This document shows, piece by piece, positions 1 to 16,673 of a DNA stretch of 64,000 nucleotides. Within the stretch, counting starts at the first letter, position 1. Each line of letters starts with the position of its first letter. The stretch is from Synchiropus splendidus (taxonomy: Eukaryota; Chordata; Actinopteri; Syngnathiformes; Callionymidae). Location: positions 5,830,501 through 5,894,500 of the forward strand of contig NC_071340.1 of the NCBI RefSeq assembly GCF_027744825.2. The letters are read 5' to 3'. Both the position numbers and the translations under genes were made by a program. Under the pieces are notes generated by a model. That model was not told the DNA's origin and made no database searches. It was given only the letters and a program-made list of their open reading frames with translations.

Positions 1-417
1 CCATGAGTCTGCATTCAGTTTCCGCCTGACTCGTACTGGCTTCTTTTATAGGAGCCCAAAATCAAATCTTGTATGGTGTAATGTTGGTGTCTTGTGGGGT
101 AAGTATGCATTTTGACTACAGGGGTAGTGGCTCTTGCTGTTTACCTGCTTCCAATGAAGAACTACCTGAAATACTAGGATGTGCTGTTTGTGTAGCTGGA
201 TGCTAGTGAGTGAGTCCAAGTCTGCAGGTGACATTATATTTACTTTCACTATGCACAATGAAGGTGAGAGTCATGAACTGGAGTCGCTTTAATGATTCAC
301 TCAGAAGGAAGATTGTGAAACAATCTGCCATAAACATTTGAAGTTTCATCAACCTGTCGCATGGCAGGACCGGTTTGTCAGTCGACTAGTAACAAGAGAT
401 TACCTGTTGTGTGTTAG

Positions 418-3631
<3,214 letters not shown>

Positions 3632-4115
3632 GCACGCGAGCTCGAGGAGGAGGGAGGAGACGCTTGCGTAAACATCGTAGCTGGGTTTTTGGAGGGGACA
3701 GAAGAGGGAGGCGACAACGCGAGTAGAGGGAGTGACAGATCGAGGAGGAGGACGGAGGAGCCCAGAGCTTTTCTTTTTGGGAGGAGGGTTGGTTCACGTG
3801 CTGCCTGGGAGCTCCGAAAATCTCAGATTGTGCTTTTAATCTATTTTTGGTGCAAAAGAAAACAAATTATCAGACTCAACGAAGCACACGCTAACAAGCC
3901 CGCAGCTCTTGCAGAAGGCTCTGTGTCACATTTGTTCATTTAATGTCCAACTCAGGATCATGAAATTCCAATATTTCTCCTGGAATTAGGAGCAAATATA
4001 GACGTTTATCTGAGTCATTTGTGTTCCATTCAATTATGACAACACACATCTTTAGAAAACATGATTGACAAGCACCTGAAATTTATGACCTTAAGTTGTT
4101 TCTTATATGAAGAGC

Positions 4116-4121
4116 AATAAA
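4116..4121 (+). promoter_or_regulatory. Candidate polyadenylation signal of slc20a2
   Basis: A canonical AATAAA lies about 485 nt after the slc20a2 stop codon. Longer 3'UTR forms are possible. Confidence 0.45.
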
Positions 4122-4911
4122 TGTATGAACTCATCAATCCTAGTTTTCCTCCTTCACGTGAGCACTGGTGCGTTCAGTGACCTTGTATGGTGCGTTCAGT
4201 GACCTTGTAATTCTGACTTGACTGCCTAACCACCTGACGTAGCTTATCATAAAACTGCCGTATCACAATCTAGGTTCAGCAAGTTAACTCTGGCTGTGAT
4301 TGCCATATTGAGTATAACACATGCAGGAGTCAGTATTTATGTTTGGAATTATAGTTAGATTCAAAATGGGAAGTTGAATATCATTGTCGTGATGCTGCTA
4401 AATTGTCATACCTTCTCCGACCATTAGAGGGCAGTAATACAGCCATTCTAAGCCTCTTCTGTAGTAAACTTTGACCCATTTTACATGACAAATCTCCAAA
4501 ATAATTAATTTCCTACGTATTACAAAAGACACAAAACTATCTTTTAATAATTAAGGAACAATAGCAAAACATGAATTAATACCTCGTGTTGTTCTCCTCG
4601 CTCTGTGGTCAATGATAATGCAGTGGTCATTTTTAAGTCGAGATTTTGATAAAAAATGCTACATGCATGGTATTCAAGTGCAATGCCGTACAAATGAAAC
4701 TAAAACCCCTACGTTGCAGTGCAGAGTTTAAGATGACATTGAACGCATCATTTACACGATGAATGGCAACAGGAATTTGGTGTCATTTTAAAGTATTCTG
4801 TGGTTGAACATTAGCTGAACAGATGTGGCACGTACCTGCAAGGCTTTTTATTCCAAAAACATAACAAAAAATAATGAATCAGAGACGTGTATATATTTAG
4901 CATTTGGTGTG

Positions 4912-4929
4912 ATATATATATATATATAT
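4912..4929. repeat. (AT)n microsatellite
   Basis: Nine AT dinucleotides in the slc20a2 3' region. Confidence 0.9.
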
Positions 4930-7900
4930 CGTGGCTTGCTTTAAAAGAGAAAAACGTCAACCAACCTGTCTATCATCTCACTGTGACCAGTCAGCCAAGG
5001 GGGTCCGGGAGGGGGCGCTGGTGACACTCTGCTGCTTATAATAGAAACCTGATTTGCAAATTTGCCCAGCGCACTTGTATGTTTTTAGAAAATGGATCTC
5101 ATATTTTTAAATGATGTATTATAATGTAATTTGTACTGTAAATAATATCCTTCAAGAGAGGGGGTCGGGGAGACGGGGGCTCATGCTAATGTTTTTGTTT
5201 TAATGTCATCTAAGAGTCACCGACACTAACAGGCTTCTCTGACGCCGAGAGGAGGAAGCGTCCTCCCTGGGAGAGGCTCGGGGTGCGAGGCGGCGAGACA
5301 GGGCGCTCCTTCAGCGAGCAGCACCGTGCCAAAGTGGCCGTCTCAGCAACGTCAGACGAGGTTTAGGTGCAGAAGAAGCCAAAACTAAAACACACATTGA
5401 TTGCCTTTTTTTTGTTTGTTTTTTCAAATCAATCATGGACATCACTACTGAAGATGTTTGGGAGTCACTCCGTCACAAACTGTGTCGCTGCATCAGTAGG
5501 TCAGGGACCTGGGAGACTAACACTTGGACTCGCACCTGCACAGATTGGGACTGGGAGAGGCGTTCACACGCACATATACCTGACGGTGTATTCACACGGT
5601 CTTGCATTGGTGCGTCGCAGGGGGGATGCGAGGAGATGCCGCCGCCACAATGTGAGCAGGGCACGCGTGAGGCTACGTGCACCCACCGGGAGGCTAACAG
5701 ACTGGGAGGGACGTGCACGTACAGAGTGGTCCACACATTCAGACCAGCCTACATGGCGGGTTAACAGACACACACACTGCACAGGTATAGCTACACACGG
5801 GAAGACGGACAGAGACGTGTCTACACAACTACACACATCCAGAGAGGGTTGCGCACATATGGCCGCAGATTGACTTCACAGTCTCACAATCTTCTCTGCG
5901 CGGGGATAGATACCGGGCGGCCACATTGGAAATGGCATAAACATACCAAAACACTTATTTAGCCTGTAGGAAAGGAAGAACTGCAGGAGAGATCATAATC
6001 TACCGAGGTTTGAACTCGGCCATGGATGAGCATGTTTCTACTCATTCATATATCACAACAGCATATCCCACGTACATCAGTGACGTCTCCACGTCACGTG
6101 GTCCTTCGTGTCATCGTGGTGCCTCCCAGAGTCGAGTCCCTATCAAGTCGCTCGTGTCATATCCAGCTACTGTTCATGCAGACGTGATGAGGGTTGAACT
6201 GCAGCCGCGTGTGTAGCTCTCTAACTGTGGCACCTCCGTGTTCTAAATCAGAAGGGGGCGCTATCACGCTAATGTTTGGAAGTGGACATGGGGTGGGGGG
6301 GTAGTACTGATCATCACCAGCTTTTTAACCAGGTCACGTGACCTCTCTAGAACAAAGCTTTGTCTTGTCGTTTGAACAAACCTGAGGTGTTTTTCTTTTT
6401 TGTTCTCGTGGAGTGTCCCGATTATTATTTTTTTTTCTCTCTCTCTCTCGTCATGAACAAATCTATGCTTAAGTAGCGACTTGCCTTGTAACAATGTTTT
6501 ATTTTGTGCAGATGATTCAGTTCTGTGGTGTTTACATTGTAGCCATATCGTAGAGAGCGTTGCCTCATGATGCCAATGAAAGAAATATAAAAAGAAATAT
6601 CATGATTTTTTTAAAGTGCAAGTAAAAAAAGAAACAAAAAAAGCCTGAAGTGTCTGGAGTGGAAATGGCGAGAGCAGATTTCAGTTGTCACTTTACTCAG
6701 CTGTGGACACCGCGTGTGTGTTTGTGTGTGAGTGTGGGTGCAGTTCAGCACCCAAGAGAAATGTCATCCAGACTATATTTTTCTACCATATCTGAGTTTG
6801 AACCTGGGTGAGCTTCCAAACGTGCGTGAGGACTGGTGGGCTGACCTGGACGTTCTCACTTCCCGGCAGTCGTCCAACATGTAGATTGTCCGTAGATGAG
6901 AATTTGTTTCCATTTTTATTTTGGATTCTTGATGAAAACTTTGTAATTTTGTTTCCCTGACGCTTCAATCCATAGCAGATCAGCAACAAGCAGCACATTA
7001 GGTGAGGTTAACACTGAAACTGTGAGGATGTTTGAGTGGTCTTCATCTCACCGCTATATCGCAGCTTCTTCAGATCGTGGCTGTAAAGAGGTTGTGGGCG
7101 TGGACTCCATTTGTGCTCATTCTGCCTATGTTTTCATGTTCCTGAATAGGAATAAATGTCTCCAAGAAAGAGGCCCATAGAAGATGTCATATATTGGCAT
7201 TTTTTTAAATTCATTTATTCTGTACTGAAAAACTAGCTTTAAATCTGACTCCCAAACGGCTAGTCTTTGTTGGAATGGAGTTGGAATCTTTTTTTTTTTT
7301 GCAGTCCTGTTTTGTTGCAAACTTCAAAGTTTAAACAAGCAGAATAATCAAACACACCAACTCTCATGAAAAGAAATACTGGCATTTAAAATTAAGGTTA
7401 TTCCTTTGATAAGAAATGAACTGCTATGCCAATATACAGTATTTTCTTGCTTGATGCCACTCTCCGCTGAAGGGGCTTCTCCAGTCCAATTTTTATTTTT
7501 TTTACCTTTATCTTTTTTGAAAATTCATCCTGGAAGAATTCAGAAACTGTCACTCTTGGAGACCATTTGTTCCACCAAAATTCTACCTCCAAAAAAGGTT
7601 CAAAGATTTAAAATGACAAGAATATGTTAAATCAGGTGTTAATGTCATCTAATATGGCAGTATCAATGGCTGCCGTATGACACACCACTTGTGATTTCTA
7701 GAGGTTTTTGTCCTGAAATGCTGAGAGGGCGCTCAACTTCAGTGATAGACAATGCACTTGTGTATATAATCATAGTTCAAGTGAAAGTTAACTGAAAGTC
7801 TGACATAAAGTTTGCCGTTTGTTTGATTTTAATGTTGGCATCGTACACTAACTGATTGACTTGTCGATTTTGTTTAAAATCAAAAAAGGAAATGAGACGC

Positions 7901-8756
7901 ATCAGAACATTTTGTTGCTTTACTTTCCTTCCAGAAAAGAAACTTTTCTTTTTTTTAATCCTCCTGCGGTTCTGTGTTTGCCCTGACCAGTGTGAATCAG
8001 TGTTTCAGTGTATTACAAGAGACGCTAACATTGTAGAATTAGAGGACTAGACTATAGCCACCGCCCCTTCGCAGAAGAGAATCACGCTGTCTCGGTTTTT
8101 CAGCCCGTTTTTGTAAAAAGGAAAAAAAGCTTGGCCGAAACTGCAGCAACAACTCTGTGACGTCTTCACTGTTTCCTGCTCTGCTACTCCCTTAGTCAAA
8201 AGCAAATGTCAAACTGTAGCCTGCTTCTAACAAAATCTTGAACGCTCTTTTGATTTGCTCTTGTCGTACTGTAACGTTTTTATTTAAGTTTTTAGTGGAA
8301 AACAAAATGTCTGCATTTAAACTAAATTATGGGAATTAAAATTACAAAGACTATTGATATGACTTGTCCTGTGTTTATTTGCACTCGCAGGACCCCTCTG
8401 CAACTGACAACCTGGTTTTAGATTTGGTTCAGTCTCTATAAGAGTGGTGAGGTGAGCCGATGTCTTGGTCTGTTTTTTTGTTCTCTTCATGTGTTTGCGC
8501 CACTAAACTCAAAACTCAGTGTACCATCACTACTTTCTTTCTGGCTGTCCTAGTCACCGACACACGTTCACTATTGATAAACTACTTTATTTATTGTTAA
8601 TGATCAGTAATTTTGGTGTTGTGTTGCGTGAACTTTTAGACTACAATTCCTAGCTACTGTGCCGCTAAAATACACATAAGTAGTTTATCTTTTCATGTTT
8701 CCTAATCTGAAGTGTGACCAAAACCACGCATCAAAATAGTTTCCATCCAAAACCAT

Positions 8757-8762
8757 TTTATT
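8757..8762 (-). promoter_or_regulatory. Candidate polyadenylation signal of kcmf1
   Basis: AATAAA on the minus strand (tttatt on the plus strand), about 820 nt downstream of the kcmf1 stop codon. It would give kcmf1 a 3'UTR covering roughly 8740-9583. Confidence 0.5.
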
Positions 8763-9583
8763 GTCCTCCAGACTGAAATGTTTACCCTGTAATTTGGCTT
8801 TTCATTTTTTTTCTCAAAGCCAAAAACATACATCAGAGCATCTCAACTGAGCAAATGGGATTCTGTCCTTGCAAGCATCGTCTTTGCATCGGTGAGCGAC
8901 GAGAGTTTTCATCTGAACAGAAGGTGCAGGAAATGAAACCAGGTCTATGGGATGTCAAAAGGTCCAGGGTGTGTGTAGTGTAAGAGGGGACACAGGATAT
9001 GCATTTGAAATCCAAAGGCGTGCGCCATTGATATAAAGCACGGTCATGTGACCCACAACAGTTGTCACACAGAGGGGAGGTGCTGTGGGCGTCACCGAAC
9101 AACAGTCTTGGTGCGATAGACGATCAGCAGCGATCATTTACAGTACTCCGTGTTCCACCTCCCCACGCGTAACTGTGCAGCTAAAAATGGGCACATGGTG
9201 TTTGAAGCTCATGCTCAAGTCGTGGAAAACCATCAAGAACATTAGTTAATCACTATAAATACACAGCAGCCATTTCAGAACGGGCTCGGACCGACTCCTC
9301 TCGGGTTGGTGACCTCCCCGAAAAACTTGATTATCAACTCTCATAAAAGATTTGTTTCTCTAGAATATATTTATATAGTTATCTCCTCGACACGCGCGTT
9401 CACATTCTCTCGTCTCACTTTTATTCGGCACACGTCATGGACACTGGGGGGCGACAGCTGAAACGACAGAGAAAATTAAAAATAAAGTAAAAGCAAAAAA
9501 GATCTGCAGTCTTTAGTCGTCCATTGGCAGTCGGCGGACGTCTTTTCCAACGGTGGTAACAAGTGGCGTGGGTGGTGATGTCA

Positions 9584-12500
9584 TCAAAGAGAAGGTGGAG
9601 GGGGCTCCTTCTTCACTGGCGGCGGTTTGTTTGGGGTCTTTGTCGTCTTAGTCGTCGGGCTTGTCTCCTCCTTGAGGTTGAGGCTCTCCAACGCCACGTC
9701 CAGGGTCATGACCTCCACGCAACCCATGGCCTTGAAGTCTGCCAAGTTCCTCAAAATGCTGCGACAGTCGTCCTCGTCCTCCGAGGCGGAGGCGTCGTCC
9801 TCGTCGTGCAGCAGCGTCGACAGCAGCAGCTCCGTCACAAACAAACTCCTGTCGGCCCACTGAGCTTCACAAAGCTGACGCTCCGACTCCGAGAGCCGCG
9901 GTTCACTCAGCCTGCCAGAGACGACAGCAGTTTACAGCTGACCTCGAAACCAGGACGATCTCACGCGCTTAATCTCAATGACCTGAATGACTTGATTCTC
10001 CCCACCTTTCTGACTCTAGTCTCGCCCTCTTTCAAGTGGTAAAAAAGAAATCACAGAAAGGAAAATCCACAGCCCATGGTGGGCCTTAAGGTCAACTGAT
10101 TTATACAACACTGTCGCCAGCTCTCTGCACTGTTCATTTGTCACAGGTTGCTTCCACAGCGGCTTCGGAAATGGTTCTCCCACTTCAGGAATGAGAAAAA
10201 AACAATTCCAAAGTGGAAGAACAGCCATGGTCTCAGAATGAACAAATGCGCACGGCCAGTGGGTGCAATCATCCAGCGCGTTTGTCTGTTCCCTGCTCGG
10301 GACATTCTTTCTACCTGTACAGGGATGTCGCCAAAGTCCCTCCCGACTCTCCCACTTCCACCCTAGTGTCCCTCCTTACTCTCACTAACCACCTTCACCG
10401 ACCTCTTAGACCCTCCGACAGGAAATTCACACTCCTTAGAAACAAACATGTACCACAACAACACACATGTGGTTCTGACCTGCTGAGTAGAAACTGGGAC
10501 GTCTGTGCAGTGTGCAGTGCACCGGACTCAGATGGACCTGGATTTGGGCCCGTGTTGCTGTTGTGGTTGACGCCAGGGGCTGGGTTTGTGGCAGTTGAGT
10601 TGCTGTTGAGGATAGCGTTGGCCCGACTTCCCCCTCGCGTGGCATTACGGGCCGATTCCAGCTGCTGCCGGGCCGCCTGGGCCTGCTGACGCTCCAGCTG
10701 GAGCTGCATCTGGAGCTGCTGCAGCTGAGACGCCGATGGACCCGAGCTCAGCTGTCCACCTGCCGAACGCCGAACCCCTGACAACTGTGACAGAAGTTCT
10801 GGACAGAAAGAGTGATGTTTGAGATCTCTCGTTTTCAGCTTACAAAACGCACATACACAATATATAAACACTGCACAGATGATGGTGGACTTGTACCACA
10901 TGAGAAGACCAACCACTGTGCCACACTGCAAACTGTGTTTCCTCAACAACCACTTCATATTTATAAAAGGTCACCTTCAAGTGTCATGTGACTGACCTGC
11001 AATGGGGTCCATGGCTTCTCTGCTGTAGTTGGAGCTCTGTGAGGAGCCCTGATTGGTGGAGAGCCCCCCAGTGGAGCTGCTGGTGAAGTGCATGTTTGAC
11101 CTGCGGGCCCTGGGACCCCCGAGACCTCGTCCTGGGTGAAACATCCTCCTCACGTGCCGAACACCACTAGACTCATCGTAACGCACGGCGTTAAGAAACA
11201 TGTGACGTACAGTGAAATTTCAAGAAACCTGGTTCAAGAGTAATAACTGGAAGAGAAGACTCTCCCAAGACAAAATCAATAGGATTTAGGATTGAGGCAG
11301 TCATGAAAGGATATCAAGTCTCTGGGTGCTCTGTGTTCAAGTGTGAGATGTGCAGCAAAGTCATCAGTCACATGATTCGGGTCGCCACCGGGCAGAGCTG
11401 CACATATTGGGCATATCTGCAGGATGAGAGAAGAATGAATGATGCGTGATCATGATGCATGAACTGTTACCAGTAGCCGGCATCGTACACAAGCAACTTG
11501 TTCCTCTTGTTTCGCTTTCTTCACACGACCACTAGTTTGAATGAACTAGCGCGCCGCTGGCTAAGCCCAAATGCAGCCATTTATTGAGTCGGAACTGACG
11601 TCATTCCATGTCGAAACCGGTAGCTTGGTGGCTAATGCTACAAACTGATAGCGCAAAAGTTGCCTAAAACACCGATGGAAGTCTAGTAGTTAGTTGAATA
11701 AATGTACTCCATTTCAGTATCAGACATTCTACAAAAACTCACTCCTGTGACAAGAGAATTCACAGGGAATACTTTGGAGGAGCACGTCATCACCATCCTC
11801 ATTCAGATCCAGAACACGGCGACCTCTGGTGTTCAAAGGAAGTAGCTGGCGTGTCTGCATTTTAGACGAGAAAGAGGGTAGCGGCCAATTATCGAGATGG
11901 TCCAGAAATTTTCCATGGTTATTAAAAGAGATCAAACCCAGATTGGACGCTCACATTTTTCCTGTAATGTTGAAGTCATATTTGTTGCGCACATTTCCCA
12001 CCTAAAGTAGAACCTTCTCAGAGACTTCTCCGTTGTGCACTGAACTCGGTCACAGACCATGTCTATGTCCAACAAAGGGCTACAGGAAACTGCTGAGCGA
12101 AGATGAGCAAAAAAAAAGACCAAAATTCTCATTAGAAAGTCAGAAGGGGAACAGGTCTCTCTTGCAGGCTCATTATCTCATGTTACATATGTGCACTGCA
12201 CTGACCAGTGGACTTCAGGATCAGCGTATAACGAAGATGACTTCACATAATGTACATTTTAGTTGAGCTGCAATTTATTCCAGAACAATGTAAGAACAAT
12301 TTAAACATAGCCCTGCTGCATTATTGGTGACATGAGAAGACTGGAAATCTTGTACAACAGCGTCCATCATGGCCACCTGCAGCAAGACAGGCAGTAAAGG
12401 CTGATCCGCTGCCTCTCATCTTTAAGGGCCCTGATCAAATGCTGTGTACGCCATAAAAAGTGTGTGGCAAAGTTCTAAGGCAAAACAAGTGCTTAACAAT

Positions 12501-15500
12501 CACTGTGCAGCCATGGAAAGGTCCAGTTCTGCAGCATCACAGTAAACCACTTCACACTCTGCTCCAAGTAAACAAGGAGAGTCTGTAAATAGCGCCTCAG
12601 AGTCAACCTGTCACCACACACCTTTAAGTTCCCCTGCCCAGTTAAACGCTGACATCAGCGGGGAGAGTGACACTGCATGACACTACAAGTTCTCACCAGG
12701 CAGTCAGACCGCTGTGCTTCCAGGTCAGCTCAGCGTTGCTGGTGTCAGCCAAAGCCATAATCACATGTAGACAGACCACAGCACACTCACACAATAGTAC
12801 ATTTGATGTCTTCAAATAACCCCTGACTAGTTTTTGGTCTGTGGGAGATTGTAACAGGTGACTTTCTTCCTGCAGCAGAACAGCGCTCACCACTACATCG
12901 CCACACACATGGGATCACTTTTCTGTAATCAGTATGATAAGTCTGAATGTATCAACTTCAGTTTTGAATTTATAACTGACATGATCCTCCATGACTTTAG
13001 TTCCCACAGTAGAGACGATGATCGACTCAGAACAGCCACACAAATATACACCAAATCAGCACCTTGTTGATCACTAGTTTAAAGCTTTCTCGTGACCAAT
13101 CGGAGGCAAAAGTTGTGTTAAGTACTGGTACTGACCACTTCTGTGGAGGTCTCCGTGTGCTCTGCTGCCACATGCTCCTGCAAGGAAACTTCAGTGTAGC
13201 CCATCCTGCCACAGTAGGGACAGGTGAAAGCCTGGGGCTGCTCCACCGAGAACGCCTCTCCGCCATAGTAGAGGTCTGGAAACCAGGCAACAGGGACACG
13301 GTCAGCACTTTTGATTCTCAATTAATCTCAGTCAGCAGTAGCAAATGCTGATCATCTCATGTATGATCATCTGATGTATCATGTCCTTGGTTTAAGTAAC
13401 AAAAGTCAATATTTGACAATTAAAAAAAGTCACAAATGAGCCAACCAACGCTGCTATTTGAATCTCTCATAGGAAAAGAGGCTCCTGATCCTTACAGCAT
13501 GAGAAAACTGCGCCCAGGAACACAGACTCTGGTCTGTTTCATCATGACCCCGAGTTCAAGGTCATACAAATGAGCAGGAGCAAAAATGTATCCATTACAC
13601 TATATCAGTTCCAGTTCAGAAGATTCAACTATGACTACAGTCAAACATCATTCATGAGTCACCAGTCATGAGACCATGGATGATACATGGTCACATTAAT
13701 ATCTCAACACCAAGATTTTAACATCACAAATAGTTATCTATCCATCAGTGGAGGGCTGGGATTCACAGGGCAGCTTGCTAAAACAGACATAATTCCAATG
13801 CTTTTCCATCAAGCATGGAGAATATCAATTCCAAGAAATGGCACAACAGAAAGTGACAAGTAGGGATGCACCTAACTGATAGTTTGAGGGCGAAGCCAAA
13901 TAAGATGGAGTGCCGAATATCCAACGTAGTTACGTTTTATACGGTTTTAGAAAAATACAGCATAAATAGCCAAGAACACATTTACATACAGGTTTGTTCA
14001 GTTAGCTTTTTTTGTTAGCTTTTCAAATAACAAAAAAATAACACAAATTCCCATTATATAATAGGCTGACAATGTAAACAGAAGGCTCTGGATAGATCAG
14101 CCGATTTCAGCGCGATCGGTGAATGCCAGTCACTTCCGATCACAACAACCGATCACGTGAGACAGTCAGCTCCCCATTGGTTGAGATGCGTTCGTTAGCC
14201 ACCTGAATCACAAACTTTTGAAAACGTCCAGAGTGGAAATATTTCCCGGACATAGCACAGTCTCCAGAGATTCACCTGCCACGTCTCACATCAAATTAAA
14301 TGTTTTTCAGTTGTCCTTTTGACAGAATTGCTGCATTCAGCAAGGTTTTTATATTTTTGCCACCTTGAAGAGGCACATAAATTGCGTCTGAATTACAATG
14401 ATTTAAAGTTTGTTTTTTCACATCATGGACACAGAAGGTCTCATGATTTTGATTACAAATTCACTACTGGCGATCGACATTCTGATCGGTATCGGTGGTC
14501 GGCAGCAAAAATCCTGATCAGTGCATCCCTAATATCCACTATGGTGTAAAGAAGAAACTACATCAGGCTTCATATTTGTAGCTGGGCCTGTTGAAGTGCC
14601 CCAATGCTGCAACAGTGGCACCCATAAGGTTTAAGTGAATCTCTCAACCACCAAGTCAGGAGAGCATTTTCCTGCCTCGGTGTGTCTATTCATACTGCAA
14701 TTCTGCCTGCAAAAGCTCTATAGCTGTTCTATTGCATCTTGTGGTAAATCCACAATTAAAAAACTCAGAATCTTATGGGGCCCGCAGGACAAATGTAACA
14801 TGTTATGTTATGTAATGCTGGATTGTCCCTGAACTGGAACAGCAGTGGCTGAGGAACATGTTAACATCAACAATATTAACGTTAACAATATTGCTCTTGA
14901 GCAACAAAATACCGTATGTCAAGAACAACATGTCAGTGTCAAATTGAAGCCTTTATAAAACTAATTTAGGTCACTGAGATCAATAATGCACTGCCCTCAA
15001 TTCCAGGCAGTTTTGAGCCAAAACAGTGGTTGCTGAAATGTCTATGAGCAGGCGCCAAGAGAAGATAATAGGAAGACTGTCTAGTTTTGAAAGAGCAACA
15101 CCATATGGAAGTCAAGTGCAGGAATCACTTTTAAGTCAGAACATATATACATACATACATACATATAGAGGACTATTTCCTTATGACATGCCTGGCAAGA
15201 AAAAGGAAGCAGGGGAGCATTTACTCACCAAAGTCGACCCGTGTTAAAATACACTGCATGGGATGCTCTGTGGTGTGTCTGGTTGTGGTTGCACCGCTTT
15301 CATAGCACGATGCACACAGATCGTAGTCATAGCAGATTAAACATTTGTAGCGACGACCTCTAAAGTTTCCTTTCAAACATGCGTCACAGCTTACACCTGC
15401 AGGGACACAAAGCCAAAAAGACAGGTTAAATTCACCATCAAATTGGCCATCAAACCATTTACTCAACTAATTCCTCCAAACTGTTGTGCTAAGAATACAT

Positions 15501-16673
15501 TAAAGTTACTCAATTGAATGGAAAAAGCAAATAGTTTGACACAACAGTCTTTATTATATTAAGGATGAGTAGATGTAAACTGGTGAGTAGAGCTGTATGG
15601 TCAGATCAAAACACGGTGGCTGTAGTCGTTAAAAGGGAAATAACTCTAAAACAAAAAATAACCCTCCCAAATCATTACACAACCAAGGGGGGGGGTATGA
15701 AAAAGAGGAAGCATCCACCTGTTTTCCTACATTAGTGCTAGCCATCAGGCCTGGAAATACTGAGCCCCATTGAGGAAGATATAGTAGCAAACATGTTCCA
15801 TGTTGAAGTCAGGAGGTTCATGCTGGGTGTGGTGCACTGAGGTTAGAAGTCTTTCATTAGCAGTAAGAGGATACAGGTGATCAATGGTAATGATGAAATG
15901 ATGGAAAACATCTTTAAAATTGGGTTTCACGTGTGGTCCGAGCCTGGCATGCCAGGGCAGTTCCTGATTGACTTTGACAGTCGTGCAGTCGTGCAGTCTT
16001 GCTGTATTGTATGACACTGGGCTGTCTGAACTCCCATTCATAGCTGTGCGTCAACCTGATCCTGCTTCGCTGTAGATGAACTTCACACTCTTGCATCATT
16101 GTCTCAACGCAGTTATTAAACACTAGATCCCTTACAGGTGGGGTTGACAAGTACATCTTGGCCAACCCATTCACTTGGAGTTGGTTTCCTATATATTACT
16201 AAATGACTAACCAAGATCACACATCAATACCAGCCAAATCGAGTCATTTTCTTAATAGAGGGGATCATGTTGAGGCCATGAGTAACCAGGAGGGAAGTCG
16301 ACAACCCTGCGAGGCTTCAGTCCCAGGCATGTCATCGACTCTCCCCCCTTCTCCTCCACCATCGGCATAGCCCGGCTCCAGTTAGCTCATATGCTAGCTG
16401 ATATTTTAGCCTCCTCCGCCAATGTTGCATACGTTTTATAAAGGCGAGCGTGAAACAAATATGCGATTGCCAACAACCACAGGCCGAGACAATACACTGA
16501 ATACCATGACACCATGCTCTACTACCGCTCACAACCTTGCTGCTCGCCATAGCGAAATGTAAAATAGGAGAGTCCGTGCTAGCTTAGCATTAGCCGAGAT
16601 AGCTGTTTCTGTCTTAAAAGCGACTTTGTCCCTCAAGTGTTTCCGGTTAAATCTCACCTTCATGACGGGACAT
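9584..16673 (-). CDS. kcmf1: E3 ubiquitin-protein ligase KCMF1 (ZZ-type zinc finger)
   Basis: KCMF1 is a ZZ-finger ubiquitin ligase linked to degradation of damaged or N-degron proteins. Seven coding exons on the minus strand: 16673-16658 (MSRHE), 15396-15229 (ZZ finger with CDACLKGNF, CLICYDYDLCASC), 13275-13136 (C2H2-like CPYCGRMGY...HVAAEH), 11416-11315 (CPICAALPGGDPNH, HLTLEH), 11177-10997 (VRHVRRMFHPGRGLGG), 10798-10480 (Gln-rich coiled coil LQQLQMQLQLERQQAQ), and 9911-9584 (FVTELLLSTL, acidic stretch, then PPPPSL and TGA). All junctions keep frame, giving 417 residues against about 381 in mammals. The extra length is mainly an Asn/Pro/Ser-rich insert near the end of the sixth exon. Every intron is GT-AG except the fourth, which is AT-AC. 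The start ATG lies at the head of a GC-rich 5' region. Identity is certain from near-identity in the zinc-finger exons. Confidence 0.95.
11178..11314 (-). other. kcmf1: AT-AC (U12-type) intron of kcmf1
   Basis: The exon upstream ends ...RAPRDL (GACTTG at 11320-11315). The next exon must begin DESSGV (GATGAG from 11177). Between them the 137-nt intron starts ATATCCTTTC (11314-11305), matching the minor-spliceosome AT-AC 5' splice-site consensus. It ends ...GCGTTAC. A near-consensus branch site TTTCTTAAC lies at 11198-11190, placing the branch adenosine about 13 nt from the 3' end, in the usual U12 window. No GT-AG alternative preserves the conserved RDL-DESSG junction. Confidence 0.93.
13861..14531. 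mobile_element. hAT-like non-autonomous DNA transposon (MITE)
   Basis: A 671-bp segment starts tagggatgcac and ends gtgcatcccta, an exact 11-bp terminal inverted repeat of the type seen in fish hAT MITEs. The interior has repeated atcggt/accgat words and no transposase ORF. It lies in the second kcmf1 intron. An 8-bp target-site duplication is not evident (gtgacaag versus atatccac), so the insertion is old or the ends have drifted. Confidence 0.65.
15147..15166. repeat. (CATA)n microsatellite
   Basis: Tandem CATA tetranucleotides in the second kcmf1 intron, close to the second coding exon. Confidence 0.8.

Larger units (their letters stand above)
3632..8756 (+). other. slc20a2 3'UTR and convergent intergenic DNA
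   Basis: No supportable ORF lies here. The transcript could end after the AATAAA at 4116-4121 or run further; an ATTAAA variant occurs near 8335. A direct duplication of about 22 bp (tgcgttcagtgaccttgta core) lies at 4168-4210, and an (AT)n tract at 4912-4929. The longest open frames, around 5.37-5.87 kb, resemble no family and lie in CA/TG-rich DNA, so I do not call them genes. Confidence 0.5.

Noticed and set aside
5367..5873. 168-codon open frame downstream of slc20a2
   Set aside because: Composition follows a CA/TG-rich, CpG-bearing tract, overlapping frames on both strands are also open, and no domain or splice context is visible.
13853..14539. 8-bp target-site duplication around the MITE
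   Set aside because: Flanks gtgacaag and atatccac do not match, so no duplication is claimed.
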